Assembly (NCBI RefSeq): GCF_014640815.1
Contig: NZ_BMHM01000009.1
Span: 1 to 64,000 of the forward strand
Reading direction: 5' to 3'
DNA length: 64,000 nt
Source: Vreelandella lutescens
GTDB taxonomy: Bacteria; Pseudomonadota; Gammaproteobacteria; Pseudomonadales; Halomonadaceae
In this document: positions 52,773 to 62,817 of the stretch, piece after piece
Numbering within the stretch: the first letter of the stretch is position 1
Layout: each line of letters starts with the position of its first letter
The notes under the pieces: model-generated
What the model was told of the DNA's origin: nothing
Database searches by the model: none
Seen by the model: the letters and a program-made list of their open reading frames with translations, nothing else
Program-made: the position numbers and the translations under genes

Positions 52773-55118
52773 ATGAGGCAGCATATTGTTCGTTTAAAAG
52801 AGTGTATGGCGGCAGTTGGCCGCTTTATTAACATGCCGCCCATTTGGCGTCGTCAGCCGGTGTTGCACGTAATAGCGCCACCTGCGGTTAACAGCGAGCA
52901 TGCCACTGAGGGGCGTGATGTCGCTGAGCAGGAAGTCCAAGCACTTGAGACTCCAGCATACGAGACCACCCAGTGCCGAGCCGTGGGTAACCGCCCCTGG
53001 CCGGGCTGGAATATGATTGAGCTTGATGGGCTAGAAGGCGATGCGCACGGTGCCGCCACTTTAACGCTCTACACGCGCCGTCGTACCGTTGAGTATTCGG
53101 TCTCACTACGGCCTGGTAAAACCACGAAACGTATTATTTGGGTGCCGGTTGGCGTTCGCGATATCACGCTCTCCTTTAGTGCTTCTACTGAAGCGCTAAG
53201 CGCCGCTACCGTGCAGTGGGTATGGTTGACGCCTTGGTTTGCACATAACCGCTTGGCGCGTCGTTTGATTAATAATCATCCCGACTATAAGGGGCTGCGT
53301 ACCCGCAAGGTGATTAGGCAGTTGCATGTTGCGTCGGTGGCAAAAGGCTGCTGGTGGCGTACAGTGGCACTCGCAGATTATGACCAAACGCACGCCAAAC
53401 AGCATATTAACGACGATTATGCTCGCTGGATTGAAACGACCGAATGTGAAACCAGTTGTGATGCTCAGCAGCTGATTGCTGGCTTGCATCATGCGCCGCT
53501 ATTTTCTCTTGTGATGCCGGTTACGCATGAAGATTTTCAACGTGGGGAGAAGTACTTTGTTGCCACCATTGACTCGTTAAAAGCGCAAAGTTACTTTTTT
53601 TGGGAAGTCATTATTGTACTTTCCGCAGATATTACGGATGTACAGCGACGCACGTTGGAGCGTTATATTCCTTCGTCTAGCCGTGTCAGCATGATTCGTA
53701 GTTATCACCGTACGTATGCCAAATTAGATCATCAGGGGTTCATCCAGACGCATGGCGATGGCGTAATGCGTATTAGTGTTGGCGACCAGCTTGCCAAAGA
53801 AGCGCTTAGCCAGTTAGCAAATGCGTGGAATGACTATCCAGACGCACAGCTTTTTTATGGCGATGAAGATGTTATTAGTAGCGATGGTGTGCGTTCTAAA
53901 CCGTCGTTCAAGCCTGATTGGAACCCAGACCTGTTATTGTCGACCAACTATATTGGCCGTTTGGCGCTGTATAAGCGCCGGTTGCTATGGCAGCTAGAGG
54001 CAGAGCAGGCTGATTTACTGTCACATTTAACGAATCGTGCGGCCGTCGATTATGCGCTGGCGCTGACGTTTTTAATGTGGAAGAGCACGCATGGAACTCC
54101 GCGTGCTGTCTATCATCTGCCAAAGATGTTGTACCATCGCAACGCGCTGTTTAACTATGGACTATCTCAGAAAGACGCGGTGTTCTTAGTTGATAGCGTG
54201 TTGAAGCAGCACGTAGCAAGTGCACAAGCGGTGGTGCATCCAGGATTAACCGAGCATTCTGTACGTATTGAGTGGCCGATTCCTAACCCTGCACCGTTGG
54301 TGAGTTTGTTAGTACCTACTCGCAACGGTGTGGATATCCTACGCCCTTGCGTGGATGCTATTTTAGAGCGCACCGCATATACCCATTTTGAGCTGTTGAT
54401 ATTAGATAACCAAAGCGACTGCCCTGAAGCGCTGGCTTATATGCGTGAAGTAGAGCAGCGTGACCCGCGGGTGCGTGTACTGCATTGGGATCATCCTTTC
54501 AATTATTCAGCCATTAATAATTTTGGTGCTGCTAACGCTCATGGCAGCATTATTGGCTTGGTGAATAATGATATTGAGCCAGTGAATGAGCACTGGTTGA
54601 CGGAGATGGTTAGCCAAGTTTGCCGTTCTGAGATTGGTTGTGTGGGGGCGAAACTTTACTATCCTAATGGAATGTTGCAGCATGGCGGTGTCATCCTTGG
54701 GTTAGGCGATGTGGCAGGCCATGCGCATCGCTTTTTCCCTCGTGAAAGCGATGGCTACACAGGTCGTTTAAAAGTCGTTCAAAATTTGTCAGCAGTGACT
54801 GCTGCTTGTTTATTGCTGCGTAGGCATGTGTTTAACAATGTTAATGGTTTGAATGAAAAAGATCTTACCGTTGCTTATAACGATGTGGACTTATGCTTGA
54901 AAGTACGTGAAGCCGGGTACCGTAATTTATGGACACCCTTCGCGGAACTTTACCATCATGAGTCCATTTCACGCGGCGCTGATGATACGCCTACTAAGCG
55001 CGCACGCTGGCTAAGTGAAGTTGCTTATATGCGCCGTGTTTGGGGTAAACAGTTAGATAGCGATCCTGCTTATAATCCTAATTTAACGCTGGTGCATGAA
55101 GATTTTTCGCTCCGCTAA
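52773..55118 (+). CDS. Large two-domain GT2 glycosyltransferase
   Basis: 781 residues. After a beta-rich N-terminal region (about 60-160), a first GT2-like domain (FSLVMPVTHEDF, YGDEDVISSDG) is followed by a second (VSLLVPTRNGVDIL, LDNQSDCPEA, LVNNDIEPVNE, YNDVDLCLKVREAGY, ELYHHESISRG). The second has the features of rhamnosyltransferase-like GT2 enzymes, which would fit the rhamnose genes, but donors are unknown. ATG 52773 is chosen over the in-frame GTG at 52767, which lies in the GAGGTGG ribosome-binding site. The next gene overlaps its end by 23 bases. Confidence 0.87.
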   Translation: MRQHIVRLKECMAAVGRFINMPPIWRRQPVLHVIAPPAVNSEHATEGRDVAEQEVQALETPAYETTQCRAVGNRPWPGWNMIELDGLEGDAHGAATLTLYTRRRTVEYSVSLRPGKTTKRIIWVPVGVRDITLSFSASTEALSAATVQWVWLTPWFAHNRLARRLINNHPDYKGLRTRKVIRQLHVASVAKGCWWRTVALADYDQTHAKQHINDDYARWIETTECETSCDAQQLIAGLHHAPLFSLVMPVTHEDFQRGEKYFVATIDSLKAQSYFFWEVIIVLSADITDVQRRTLERYIPSSSRVSMIRSYHRTYAKLDHQGFIQTHGDGVMRISVGDQLAKEALSQLANAWNDYPDAQLFYGDEDVISSDGVRSKPSFKPDWNPDLLLSTNYIGRLALYKRRLLWQLEAEQADLLSHLTNRAAVDYALALTFLMWKSTHGTPRAVYHLPKMLYHRNALFNYGLSQKDAVFLVDSVLKQHVASAQAVVHPGLTEHSVRIEWPIPNPAPLVSLLVPTRNGVDILRPCVDAILERTAYTHFELLILDNQSDCPEALAYMREVEQRDPRVRVLHWDHPFNYSAINNFGAANAHGSIIGLVNNDIEPVNEHWLTEMVSQVCRSEIGCVGAKLYYPNGMLQHGGVILGLGDVAGHAHRFFPRESDGYTGRLKVVQNLSAVTAACLLLRRHVFNNVNGLNEKDLTVAYNDVDLCLKVREAGYRNLWTPFAELYHHESISRGADDTPTKRARWLSEVAYMRRVWGKQLDSDPAYNPNLTLVHEDFSLR

Positions 55119-56265
55119 CGCTGCACTTGCGCAAGGTGCTATCGACAACGTTAATGAGACGGGCGTGCGCGGGTGGTGCGCGACCTCTTCATGCGTTTGT
55201 ATCTCTGTGAATGGCAGTGAGTTTTTTAACGCGTTTTGTTGGCGTGAAAGGCAGGATGTTCAGACTTCCTTGGGTATTGATACCACGGTTGGGTTTAACG
55301 CCCCTTTACGCCTACTGCCGGGAGATATTGTTGAAGTTACCTCTGGCGGTCAGCCGTTGCCGGGTAGCCCACAGCGTGTAGGCGCGAACGCTTGGTTGGC
55401 GGCACCGTCCAATCATCATACTGCTTTTGCGCCTCTCGCCAGCTTGCTGGAACGCACGGGGGCTAGTCACTTTAAACCTTTCTTCAAGCGTAACGCTGAG
55501 TTAACCGCCGTTGCCGTGCGCGGCGATGATTTCCCGGATACCTTGGTTAAACTGGCAGCCTCTCCGGCACATATTCAAGATGTGTCGGCCTTTTATGAGC
55601 AAGTGATTACGCCATTGGCGTTGCCAGCTCCCGCATTATTACCGTCTTCTAGTACATGGGGGGCCGAGCCTTGCTTGTCGTATGAGTATGTCGATGGGGT
55701 GTCGGTTTCTGCTGCGGTGCTATTGAGTGAGCAGGTGCGTCAGCAAGTTATTGATATATTGGGCCAATTGCATGGTCATTCCATCCCTGCTTTACGCCGT
55801 ATTAATCCACAGCAGGCCTATCTGGTTGACTTGCAGCGCCTAGTACTACGGCAGTCGTTGTTGACCTTCGATGTTCGCCATGTCCTTTTTATGCTTAAGC
55901 TGAGACGGTGCGTAAAACACCTGCCTTGTGTGCTTTCGCATGGTGATCTTCACGCTGGTAACGTGATTGTCACCGAAAAAAGCGATACGGAACACGTGAG
56001 TGCGAAACATGGCCGTGCGAAAGATCGTAAGAACCCCGTACTCATTGATTGGGATCGCTGGGGTATGCTCCCTGTGGGCTATGACGAAGCTTGCTTTTTA
56101 AGAGGGCTGCCGTTTACACAGGCTCTTAGTTACCTGCCTCACCATATTGACCTCCGCTTGGGCTTTGCCGTGTTTAGTTATTGGCTTGGGTTAGTTGAGG
56201 ATGTGAAGTTTCGGTTTACAGAAAAAGCGAAAGAAATAGCACGCTATGTTGAAGGTGCCCTGTGA
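55096..56265 (+). CDS. APH-family kinase-like protein with N-terminal beta module
   Basis: 389 residues. About 10-90 form a beta-rich module (GVRGWCATSS, WRERQDVQTSLGI, GDIVEV, LPGSPQR) often seen attached to polysaccharide enzymes. About 110-380 is a phosphotransferase fold with HGDLHAGNVIV (catalytic Asp) and VLIDWDRWG (metal-binding Asp), as in aminoglycoside/choline kinases. It may phosphorylate a sugar or lipid acceptor of the capsule. It overlaps both neighbours (23 bases upstream, GTGA downstream), so the three are coupled. Confidence 0.8.
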   Translation: MKIFRSANAALAQGAIDNVNETGVRGWCATSSCVCISVNGSEFFNAFCWRERQDVQTSLGIDTTVGFNAPLRLLPGDIVEVTSGGQPLPGSPQRVGANAWLAAPSNHHTAFAPLASLLERTGASHFKPFFKRNAELTAVAVRGDDFPDTLVKLAASPAHIQDVSAFYEQVITPLALPAPALLPSSSTWGAEPCLSYEYVDGVSVSAAVLLSEQVRQQVIDILGQLHGHSIPALRRINPQQAYLVDLQRLVLRQSLLTFDVRHVLFMLKLRRCVKHLPCVLSHGDLHAGNVIVTEKSDTEHVSAKHGRAKDRKNPVLIDWDRWGMLPVGYDEACFLRGLPFTQALSYLPHHIDLRLGFAVFSYWLGLVEDVKFRFTEKAKEIARYVEGAL

Positions 56266-57311
56266 AGCGCCCTGACAATTGGCTTGTTCTTAGTGATGGT
56301 GCGAAGCCCACAGAAGATATTTATTTTTTAAAGTCGGCGGCCTATTCCCTGCGACAGCAGGGCGTGTGTATTGAACGTGTTATCGCCTCTCGTTTCTTTG
56401 CCGCAGCTCGGTGGAAGGGGAGCGACTTATTACATCGTTACGCCGGAGCAAATCTGTTGCTCTGCCGGTCGTTGCCCCCTAGCTGGCTACGCTGGCTGGC
56501 GCGCCATCGCCATGCGTTTGGTTATGTGGTGTATCTAATTGATGACGATATTGTGGCCGCCGCTGACGATGCCACGCTGCCCGCGGCCTACCGCCAGCGT
56601 ATGGCGGGGATCGCGAAACGGCAACCCGCCTTGCTGGCCCTGTGTGATGAGGTAGTGGCTTGTAGCGATGCATTAGCGGCGCGCTTTTCGGCTTTGCACC
56701 AACATGTATCCGTCTTAACGCCGCCGTTAATCGCTTCGTTGCCGAGGCTTGAGCATTTCGATGAGCCGCCTTCGGTTCAATCCCCTTGGCAAATCGGTTT
56801 TCATGGCACGCGCGCGCACATGCAGGATCTATTGCATATTACCCCGGCACTCTGGGCGTTGCTCAATCTACGCCAGGATATTCAGTGCGAGGTAATGTTG
56901 GGTAAGCATACGCCTACGGCACTCGCTTCTCTGCCCAACACCTCAACGCCAGACCCATTGCCGTGGCAGGATTTTCGCCATTATCAGGCAAGCCGGCGGG
57001 TGCATATTGGCTTGGCACCGTTATTGCAAACTCCCTTTAACGAGGGGAAGTCGTTTATTAAGTTTTTAGACATCGCGGCGATGGGTGGCGTGGGCATCTA
57101 CTCGAATCGCTACCCTTACACAGAGGTAGTGCGCCACGGTGAAAATGGCTTGCTGGTGGGGGATACCCCCGATGAGTGGCGAGCCGCGCTGCAACAATTG
57201 CTTAATAATCCTGAGGCGACTGCTAACATGGCGCAACAAGCAGCTGCCGATGCGCTGCGCGTAGGTGCACCTCAACACGCGGTCGATTTTTGGCAGGCGC
57301 GTCAGCATTAA
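56262..57311 (+). CDS. GT4-like glycosyltransferase
   Basis: 349 residues from a GTG in a GTGA overlap with the kinase gene. DDDIVAAADDATLPAAYRQR, then CDEVVACSDALAARF, GFHGTRAHMQDL, and the C-terminal donor-binding region FNEGKSFIKFLDIAAMGGVGIYS and HGENGLLVGDTPDEW are those of a GT-B fold GT1/GT4 transferase. Sugar unknown. Closes the run of large transferases before the central-metabolism genes. Confidence 0.83.
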   Translation: MKRPDNWLVLSDGAKPTEDIYFLKSAAYSLRQQGVCIERVIASRFFAAARWKGSDLLHRYAGANLLLCRSLPPSWLRWLARHRHAFGYVVYLIDDDIVAAADDATLPAAYRQRMAGIAKRQPALLALCDEVVACSDALAARFSALHQHVSVLTPPLIASLPRLEHFDEPPSVQSPWQIGFHGTRAHMQDLLHITPALWALLNLRQDIQCEVMLGKHTPTALASLPNTSTPDPLPWQDFRHYQASRRVHIGLAPLLQTPFNEGKSFIKFLDIAAMGGVGIYSNRYPYTEVVRHGENGLLVGDTPDEWRAALQQLLNNPEATANMAQQAAADALRVGAPQHAVDFWQARQH

Positions 57312-57343
57312 GCTTCAGAATTTTGATGAAGGGAGTAAATAGA

Positions 57344-58936
57344 ATGGATGCCATTATTCAGGCTTTTTTTGACCAAACCCCAGATGCCAATGTGGCGAAA
57401 GAGCGAGTTGCCTTTGGCACCTCGGGCCACCGTGGCCGTGCCACCGAGCGCACGTTTAACGAAGCGCACATAATCGCTATTACCCAGGCGGTGGTGGATT
57501 ACCGCAAAGAGGAAGATTACCAAGGCCCGCTGTTCCTTGGGGTGGATACTCACGCGCTTTCACGCCCCGCCTGGGAGTGTGCGTTGCGGGTGCTGGCGGC
57601 GAATAAAGTGCCGGTAATGGTCGAAAAGGGCCATGGTTATACGGCCACTCCTTTAGTCAGCCACGCGATTCTGCAGCACAACGCGCAGCAGCGTCATGCC
57701 ATGCCTGCCATGAAAGCGGACGGCTTGATTATCACGCCTAGCCATAACCCGCCGGAAGATGGCGGTATTAAGTACAACCCTTACCACGGTGGCCCCGCTG
57801 ATACAGAAGCCACCAAATGGATTGAGTTGCGCGCCAATGCTTACCTGCTTCGCCAGCTGAGTGATATCGCACTAGCACCGTTAGAAGAGGCGCTTGCCTA
57901 CGCTCAGGAGTACGACTTCACCGCGCACTATGTGGCCCAGCTGGGTAACGTGGTGGATATGGCGGCAATCCAAAAAGCCAACTTAACGCTGGGCGTGGAC
58001 CCCATGGGCGGCACGGCGCTGCCCGTGTGGCAGGCGATTGTTGAGCATTTCGGCCTGAACCTGGAAGTCGTGAACACCACTATTGATGCCAGCTTCAGCT
58101 TTATGCCGCCTGATCACGACGGCAAAATCCGCATGGACTGCTCCAGCGCGGATGCCATGGCGAATCTGCTGAAGATTAAAGACCGCTTCGATATCGCCTT
58201 TGGCAACGACCCGGACGCCGACCGCCACGGCATTGTGGATGCCAACGGGCTGATGAACCCAAACCACTTCTTAGCGGTGTGTGTGGATTACCTGATTAGC
58301 CATCGCCCGCAGTGGAGCGATTCGCTGAAAATCGGTAAAACGCTGGTCTCTTCTTCCATGATTGACCGCGTGGTGGCTTCGCACAACCGTGAATTGTTTG
58401 AGGTGCCGGTAGGCTTCAAGTGGTTTGTGGATGGCCTCTACGAAGGCTGGCTGGCTTTTGGCGGCGAGGAGAGCGCTGGCGCGAGCTTACTCACCCAAAA
58501 AGGTGAGGCGTGGTCGACCGATAAAGACGGCATCGCGCTGTGCTTGCTAGCCGCTGAGATTATGGCTGTGACCGGTAAAACGCCTAGCGAGTATTACCAA
58601 ACTCTCACTGAACGCTTTGGCGAGCCGTTCTACAAACGGGTAGATACCGCCTGCACCGCGGAAGAGAAAGCCGCGTTCAAAAACCTCACCGCCGAGAGCA
58701 TTACGGATACCACCTTGGCCGGAGACCCCATCACCGCCGTATTGGTTAAAGCACCGGGTAACCAAGCCGCCATTGGTGGTTTGAAAGTCACCACCGAAAA
58801 CGGCTGGTTCGCCGCACGCCCCAGCGGCACAGAGTCACTTTACAAAGTGTACGCCGAAAGCTTCAAAGGCCCGCAACATCTGGAAGAGCTGATTGAAAGC
58901 GCCACCACACTGTTATCTAGCGTGTTGAAAGGGTAA
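57344..58936 (+). CDS. pgm: Phosphoglucomutase (alpha-D-glucose phosphate-specific)
   Basis: Interconverts glucose-6-P and glucose-1-P, feeding both GalU (UDP-Glc, UDP-GlcA) and RfbA (dTDP-rhamnose). 530 residues from the ATG at 57344, which has AAGGGAG in front; a longer in-frame start at 57290 overlaps the previous gene. The phosphoserine loop is ITPSHNPPEDGGIKYNP, the metal site GNDPDADRHG, then GGEESAG and ARPSGTESLYKVYAES. Confidence 0.96.
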   Translation: MDAIIQAFFDQTPDANVAKERVAFGTSGHRGRATERTFNEAHIIAITQAVVDYRKEEDYQGPLFLGVDTHALSRPAWECALRVLAANKVPVMVEKGHGYTATPLVSHAILQHNAQQRHAMPAMKADGLIITPSHNPPEDGGIKYNPYHGGPADTEATKWIELRANAYLLRQLSDIALAPLEEALAYAQEYDFTAHYVAQLGNVVDMAAIQKANLTLGVDPMGGTALPVWQAIVEHFGLNLEVVNTTIDASFSFMPPDHDGKIRMDCSSADAMANLLKIKDRFDIAFGNDPDADRHGIVDANGLMNPNHFLAVCVDYLISHRPQWSDSLKIGKTLVSSSMIDRVVASHNRELFEVPVGFKWFVDGLYEGWLAFGGEESAGASLLTQKGEAWSTDKDGIALCLLAAEIMAVTGKTPSEYYQTLTERFGEPFYKRVDTACTAEEKAAFKNLTAESITDTTLAGDPITAVLVKAPGNQAAIGGLKVTTENGWFAARPSGTESLYKVYAESFKGPQHLEELIESATTLLSSVLKG

Positions 58937-58943
58937 GTAGTTC

Positions 58944-60962
58944 ACGTAGCGCGGTGTAAAGCGGTAGCAAAGTGGGCACCCCGCGCGTTAAGCCGTATTA
59001 CGTGGCCCCACGGTACTTAAGGTGAGCACCCGTAGCGCGGCGTAAGCGGAGCGCACCCGCGAAGCACTCCGCTAGGAGTGCCGATGATGGCACCGAGGTT
59101 TGATGCTTCACGGTGGCCTAATCCAGGCGGCTACCCGCCGCCCCCGCGGGTGCCTCTCTCGCTCGTTGCTCTCTCTCCTTCGTTACGCCGCGCTACGTGG
59201 CAGGCACGCCGCTCTAATGGTTCGCGGCACTCAAGAGAGGGCACCCGTAGCGCGGCGTAAGCGGAGCGCACCCGCGAAGCACTCCGCCAGGAGTGCCGAT
59301 GATGGCACTGAGGTGTGATGCTTCACGGTGGCTTACTCCAGGCGGCTACCCGCCGCCCCCGCGGGTGCCTCTTTCGCTCGTTGCTCTCGCTTCTTCGTTA
59401 CGCCGCGCTACGTGGCAGGCACTCCGCTCTAATGGTTCGCGGCACTCAAGGTGAGCACCCGTAGCGCGGCGTAAGCGGAGCGCACCCGCGAAGCACTCCG
59501 CCAGGAGTGCCGAAGGTGGCATAGAGGTGTGATGATTCACGGTGGCCTAATCAGGCGGCTACCCGCCGCCCCCGCGGGTGCCTCTCTCGCTTCTTCGTTA
59601 CGCCGCTCTACGTGGCAGGCGCGCCGCTCTAATGGTTCGCGGCACTCAAGAGAGGGCACCCGTAGCGCGGCGTAAGCGGAGCGCACCCGCGAAGCACTCC
59701 GCCAGGAGTGCCGAAGGTGGCATAGAGGTGTGATGATTCACGGTGGCCTAATCAGGCGGCTACCCGCCGCCCCCGCGGGTGCCTCTCTCGCTTCTTCGTT
59801 ACGCCGCTCTACGTGGCAGGCGCGCCGCTCTAATGGTTCGCGGCACTCAAGAGAGGGCACCCGTAGCGCGGCGTAAGCGGAGCGCACCCGCGAAGCACTC
59901 CGCCAGGAGTGCCGATGTTGGCACTGAGGTGTGATCATTCACAGCGGCATCATCCAGGCGGCTACCCGCCGCCCCTGCGGGTGCCTCTCTCGCTCGTTGC
60001 TCTCGCTCTTTCGTTACGCCGCGCTACGTGGCAGGCACGCCGCTCTAATGGTTCGCGGCACTCAAGATAGGCACCCGTAGCGCGGCGTAAGCGGAGCGCA
60101 CCCGCGAAACACTCCGCCAGGAGTGCCGATGTTGGCACTGAGGTTTGATGTTTCACGGTGGCATCATCCAGGCGGCTACCCGCCGCCCCCGCGGGTGCCT
60201 CTCTCGCTCCTTCGTTACGCCGCGCTACGTGGCAGGCACGCCGCTCTAATGGTTCGCGGCACTCAAGGGGAGGGCACCCGTAGCGCGGCGTAAGCGGAGC
60301 GCACCCGCGAAGCACTCCGCCAGGAGTGCCGATGATGGCACCGAGGTGTGCTGCTTCACGGTGGCTTAATCCAGGCGGCTATCCGCCGCCCCCGCGGGTG
60401 CCTCTTTCGCTCGTTGCTCTCGCTCTTTCGTTACGCCGCGCTACGTGGCAGGCACGCCGCTTGAATGGTTCACGGCACTCAAGGGAGCGCACCCACGAAG
60501 CACTCCGCCAGGAGTGCCGATGATGGCACCGAGGTGTGATCATCCACGGTGGCTTAATCCAGGCGGCTCCCGCCGCCCCCGCGGGTGCCTCTTTCGCTCG
60601 TTGCTCTCGCTCCTTCGTTACGCCGCGCTACGTGGCAGGCACGCCGCTCGAATGGTTCACGGCACTCAAGGGAGGGCACCCGTAGCGCGGCGTAAGCGGA
60701 GCGCACCCGCGAAGCACTCCGCCAGGAGTGCCGATGATGGTACCGGGGTGTGATCATCCACGGTGGCTTAATCCAGGCGGCTCCCGCCGCCCCCGCGGGT
60801 GCCTCTCTCGCTCTTTCGTTACGCCGCGCTACGTGGTTCTACGGCACTTAATGCAGGCACTCCACTCTAACGATTCGTGGCACTCAAGATAGGCACCCGC
60901 GAAGCACTCCGCCAGGAGTGCCGGTGATGGCACCGAGGTGTGATTATTCCCGGTGGCTCCCT
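58944..60962. repeat. Tandem array of about ten palindromic units of 201-215 bp
   Basis: The outer arm TAGCGCGGCGTAA starts at 59033, 59248, 59462, 59663, 59864, 60078, 60281 and 60683, spacings 215, 214, 201, 201, 214, 203 and 402. The last covers an intervening unit near 60484 that lacks the arm. A further armless unit starts near 60889, and a degenerate one at 58946. Each unit reads: arm, CACCCGCGAAG, hairpin GCACTCCGCCAGGAGTGC, a variable segment (GATGATGGCACCGAGGTGTG), GGCGGC-loop-GCCGCC, GCGGGTGCC, TC-rich stretch, inverted arm TTACGCCGCGCTA, then a spacer with GCCGCTCTAATGGTTCGCGG. No gene in it; open frames are repeat translations. Confidence 0.93.
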
Positions 60963-61119
60963 TGAGTGGGGGCATTTTGCCAATAACTTGTTCTGCCGTA
61001 CTACGCGTGTTTTTCATGATGTTGTAAACTATGTAATTAACACTGGAGTGATATGGACTGGCGTGACGCTTGCTTAATAAATGTAGGTTACGTCACCTTT
61101 CGTATATCAAGGAAGACAT
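60963..61119. other. Leader of pgi
   Basis: Non-repetitive 157 bases between the array and pgi. It holds AAGGAAG at 61109-61115 as ribosome-binding site. No promoter with good -35 and -10 spacing could be settled. Confidence 0.5.
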
Positions 61120-62817
61120 ATGTACACACCGTTATCAGCTGCGACTCAGCGTGTTTATACCCCTGTGAATGCTCTGGCCGTTCATGCTGAGCGCCTACAG
61201 GCTCAATCGCTCAGTGATTTGCTAGGTACTACTGAGTCTGCGCAACGTCGGGCAGAGTCTCTTGCCTTCACCTTTGGCACGCTACATCTGGATTTCAGCA
61301 AGCAGCGCTTAACCAATGAAACGCTCTCGTTGCTGGTGGAGTGGGCTCATAGCTGTGGGCTGGAAACGAAGCGCCACGCATTTTTCGCCGGTGCTGAGGT
61401 GAATCCTTCCGAAAAACGCCCTGCGCTGCACATGGCGGCGCGGTGGCCTGCGGGCTCTACACCGCCTAAGGGGATGGAAGCTGCCGCGACTTTTTGCCAG
61501 CAACAGCGGATGAAGATGGCAGATTTGGTGCAGCGTGTGCACAGTGGTGAATGGTTTGGTGCCACTGGCCAAGCCATCACTGATATTGTGCATATTGGCG
61601 TGGGTGGCTCTGATTTAGGCCCCAAATTGGTGAGTGAGGCACTGGCTGATCGCCCCAGCAGTGTCAAAGTGGGCGTGCACTATGTCTCGACCATGGATGG
61701 GTCGCAGTTACTGCCCTTAATGGAAACATTGAACCCTGCCACAACGTTGCTGGTGCTTGCGTCAAAATCTTTTACTACCGCCGATACTCAATTCAATGTC
61801 CGTACGGCGCTGTTATGGCTCAGTGATGCGCTTGAAGTGGAAGAGGAGACCATTCGCCGTTATCAACTGCTGGGTGTGTCATCTAAACCCGATAAAATGA
61901 CTGAGTTTGGTATTCCCCAGGCGCATCAGTTGGAGTTCAAAGAGTGGATCGGCGGCCGATTTTCGTTGTGGTCTCCGATTGGTGTGAGTGTTGCCATGCA
62001 GCTTGGGGTAGAGCACTTTGATGCTCTCTTGGAAGGGGCGCATGCGATGGATCAACACTTCATCGCCGCTCCATTAGACGAAAACCTGCCCGCGTTAATG
62101 GCCCTGGTGGGGGCTTGGAATTGTCAATTTTTGAATATTCCTACGCACGCGGTACTGCCTTACGATGGTCGCCTTAAAAGCTTGGCTGCTTACTTGCAGC
62201 AGTTAGAGATGGAATCGAACGGTAAAAGCGTTGGTTTGGATGGGCGCTCCATCAACCATGCGACTTGCCCTATTTTGTGGGGAGACGTAGGGCCAAACGC
62301 GCAGCATGCGTTTTATCAGTTATTACATCAGGGTGGACATACTGTTAGCGCCGATTTTGTCGCGGTGGCAGAACGTACCGCTAGTGCTTTCGAGCATGCG
62401 AACACGTCTTTAAAAGATCAAGAAGCACTGACTTTGGCGAACTGTTTAGCGCAGTCGCAGCTATTTGCGTTAGGAGATGATGCGATACCACCCGCGTTAC
62501 GGGGGTACATGGCTCAAGGGTATCGAGGCAACCAGCCTAACTCCGTTATACTCCTTAAATCGTTAGATGCGTGGTCGATAGGCGCGTTGCTAGCGCTATA
62601 TGAACACAAAGTGTTTGTTCAATCGGTATTGTGGAACATCAATCCGTTTGACCAGCCTGGTGTTGAGCTAGGTAAGCAATTAGCCAATAGCTTATATCAA
62701 ACCCTGGCGGGCCAGCCGATTGAACACCAGAATGTAGAAGATCCCGGTACTGCTCAGCTGCTGCGTAAAGTGAGTGAGTGGCGTCAGCAATGTAACGAAA
62801 AAGGAAGTGGTAAATGA
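61120..62817 (+). CDS. pgi: Glucose-6-phosphate isomerase
   Basis: Interconverts fructose-6-P and glucose-6-P, linking central metabolism to the UDP-sugar branch. 565 residues with HIGVGGSDLGPKL, SKSFTTADT, GGRFSLWSPIGV, the catalytic Glu/His regions QLEMESNGKSVGLDG and HQGGH, and QPGVELGKQLA with the catalytic Lys. The start has AAGGAAG in front. galU overlaps its stop by 4 bases (ATGA), so the two are coupled. Confidence 0.97.
   Translation: MYTPLSAATQRVYTPVNALAVHAERLQAQSLSDLLGTTESAQRRAESLAFTFGTLHLDFSKQRLTNETLSLLVEWAHSCGLETKRHAFFAGAEVNPSEKRPALHMAARWPAGSTPPKGMEAAATFCQQQRMKMADLVQRVHSGEWFGATGQAITDIVHIGVGGSDLGPKLVSEALADRPSSVKVGVHYVSTMDGSQLLPLMETLNPATTLLVLASKSFTTADTQFNVRTALLWLSDALEVEEETIRRYQLLGVSSKPDKMTEFGIPQAHQLEFKEWIGGRFSLWSPIGVSVAMQLGVEHFDALLEGAHAMDQHFIAAPLDENLPALMALVGAWNCQFLNIPTHAVLPYDGRLKSLAAYLQQLEMESNGKSVGLDGRSINHATCPILWGDVGPNAQHAFYQLLHQGGHTVSADFVAVAERTASAFEHANTSLKDQEALTLANCLAQSQLFALGDDAIPPALRGYMAQGYRGNQPNSVILLKSLDAWSIGALLALYEHKVFVQSVLWNINPFDQPGVELGKQLANSLYQTLAGQPIEHQNVEDPGTAQLLRKVSEWRQQCNEKGSGK

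Noticed and set aside
58966..58977. AGCGGTAGCAAA, another partial ops match
   Set aside because: It belongs to a degenerate copy of the palindromic repeat after pgm.
58944..60962. Regular repeats suggesting a CRISPR array
   Set aside because: The repeated part is most of the 200-bp unit, with no short constant repeat and unique spacers, and no cas gene is present.
59078..61017. Several open reading frames of 60-120 codons in the repeat array, on both strands
   Set aside because: They are translations of the palindromic repeat, recur with each unit, and have no ribosome-binding site or family motif.
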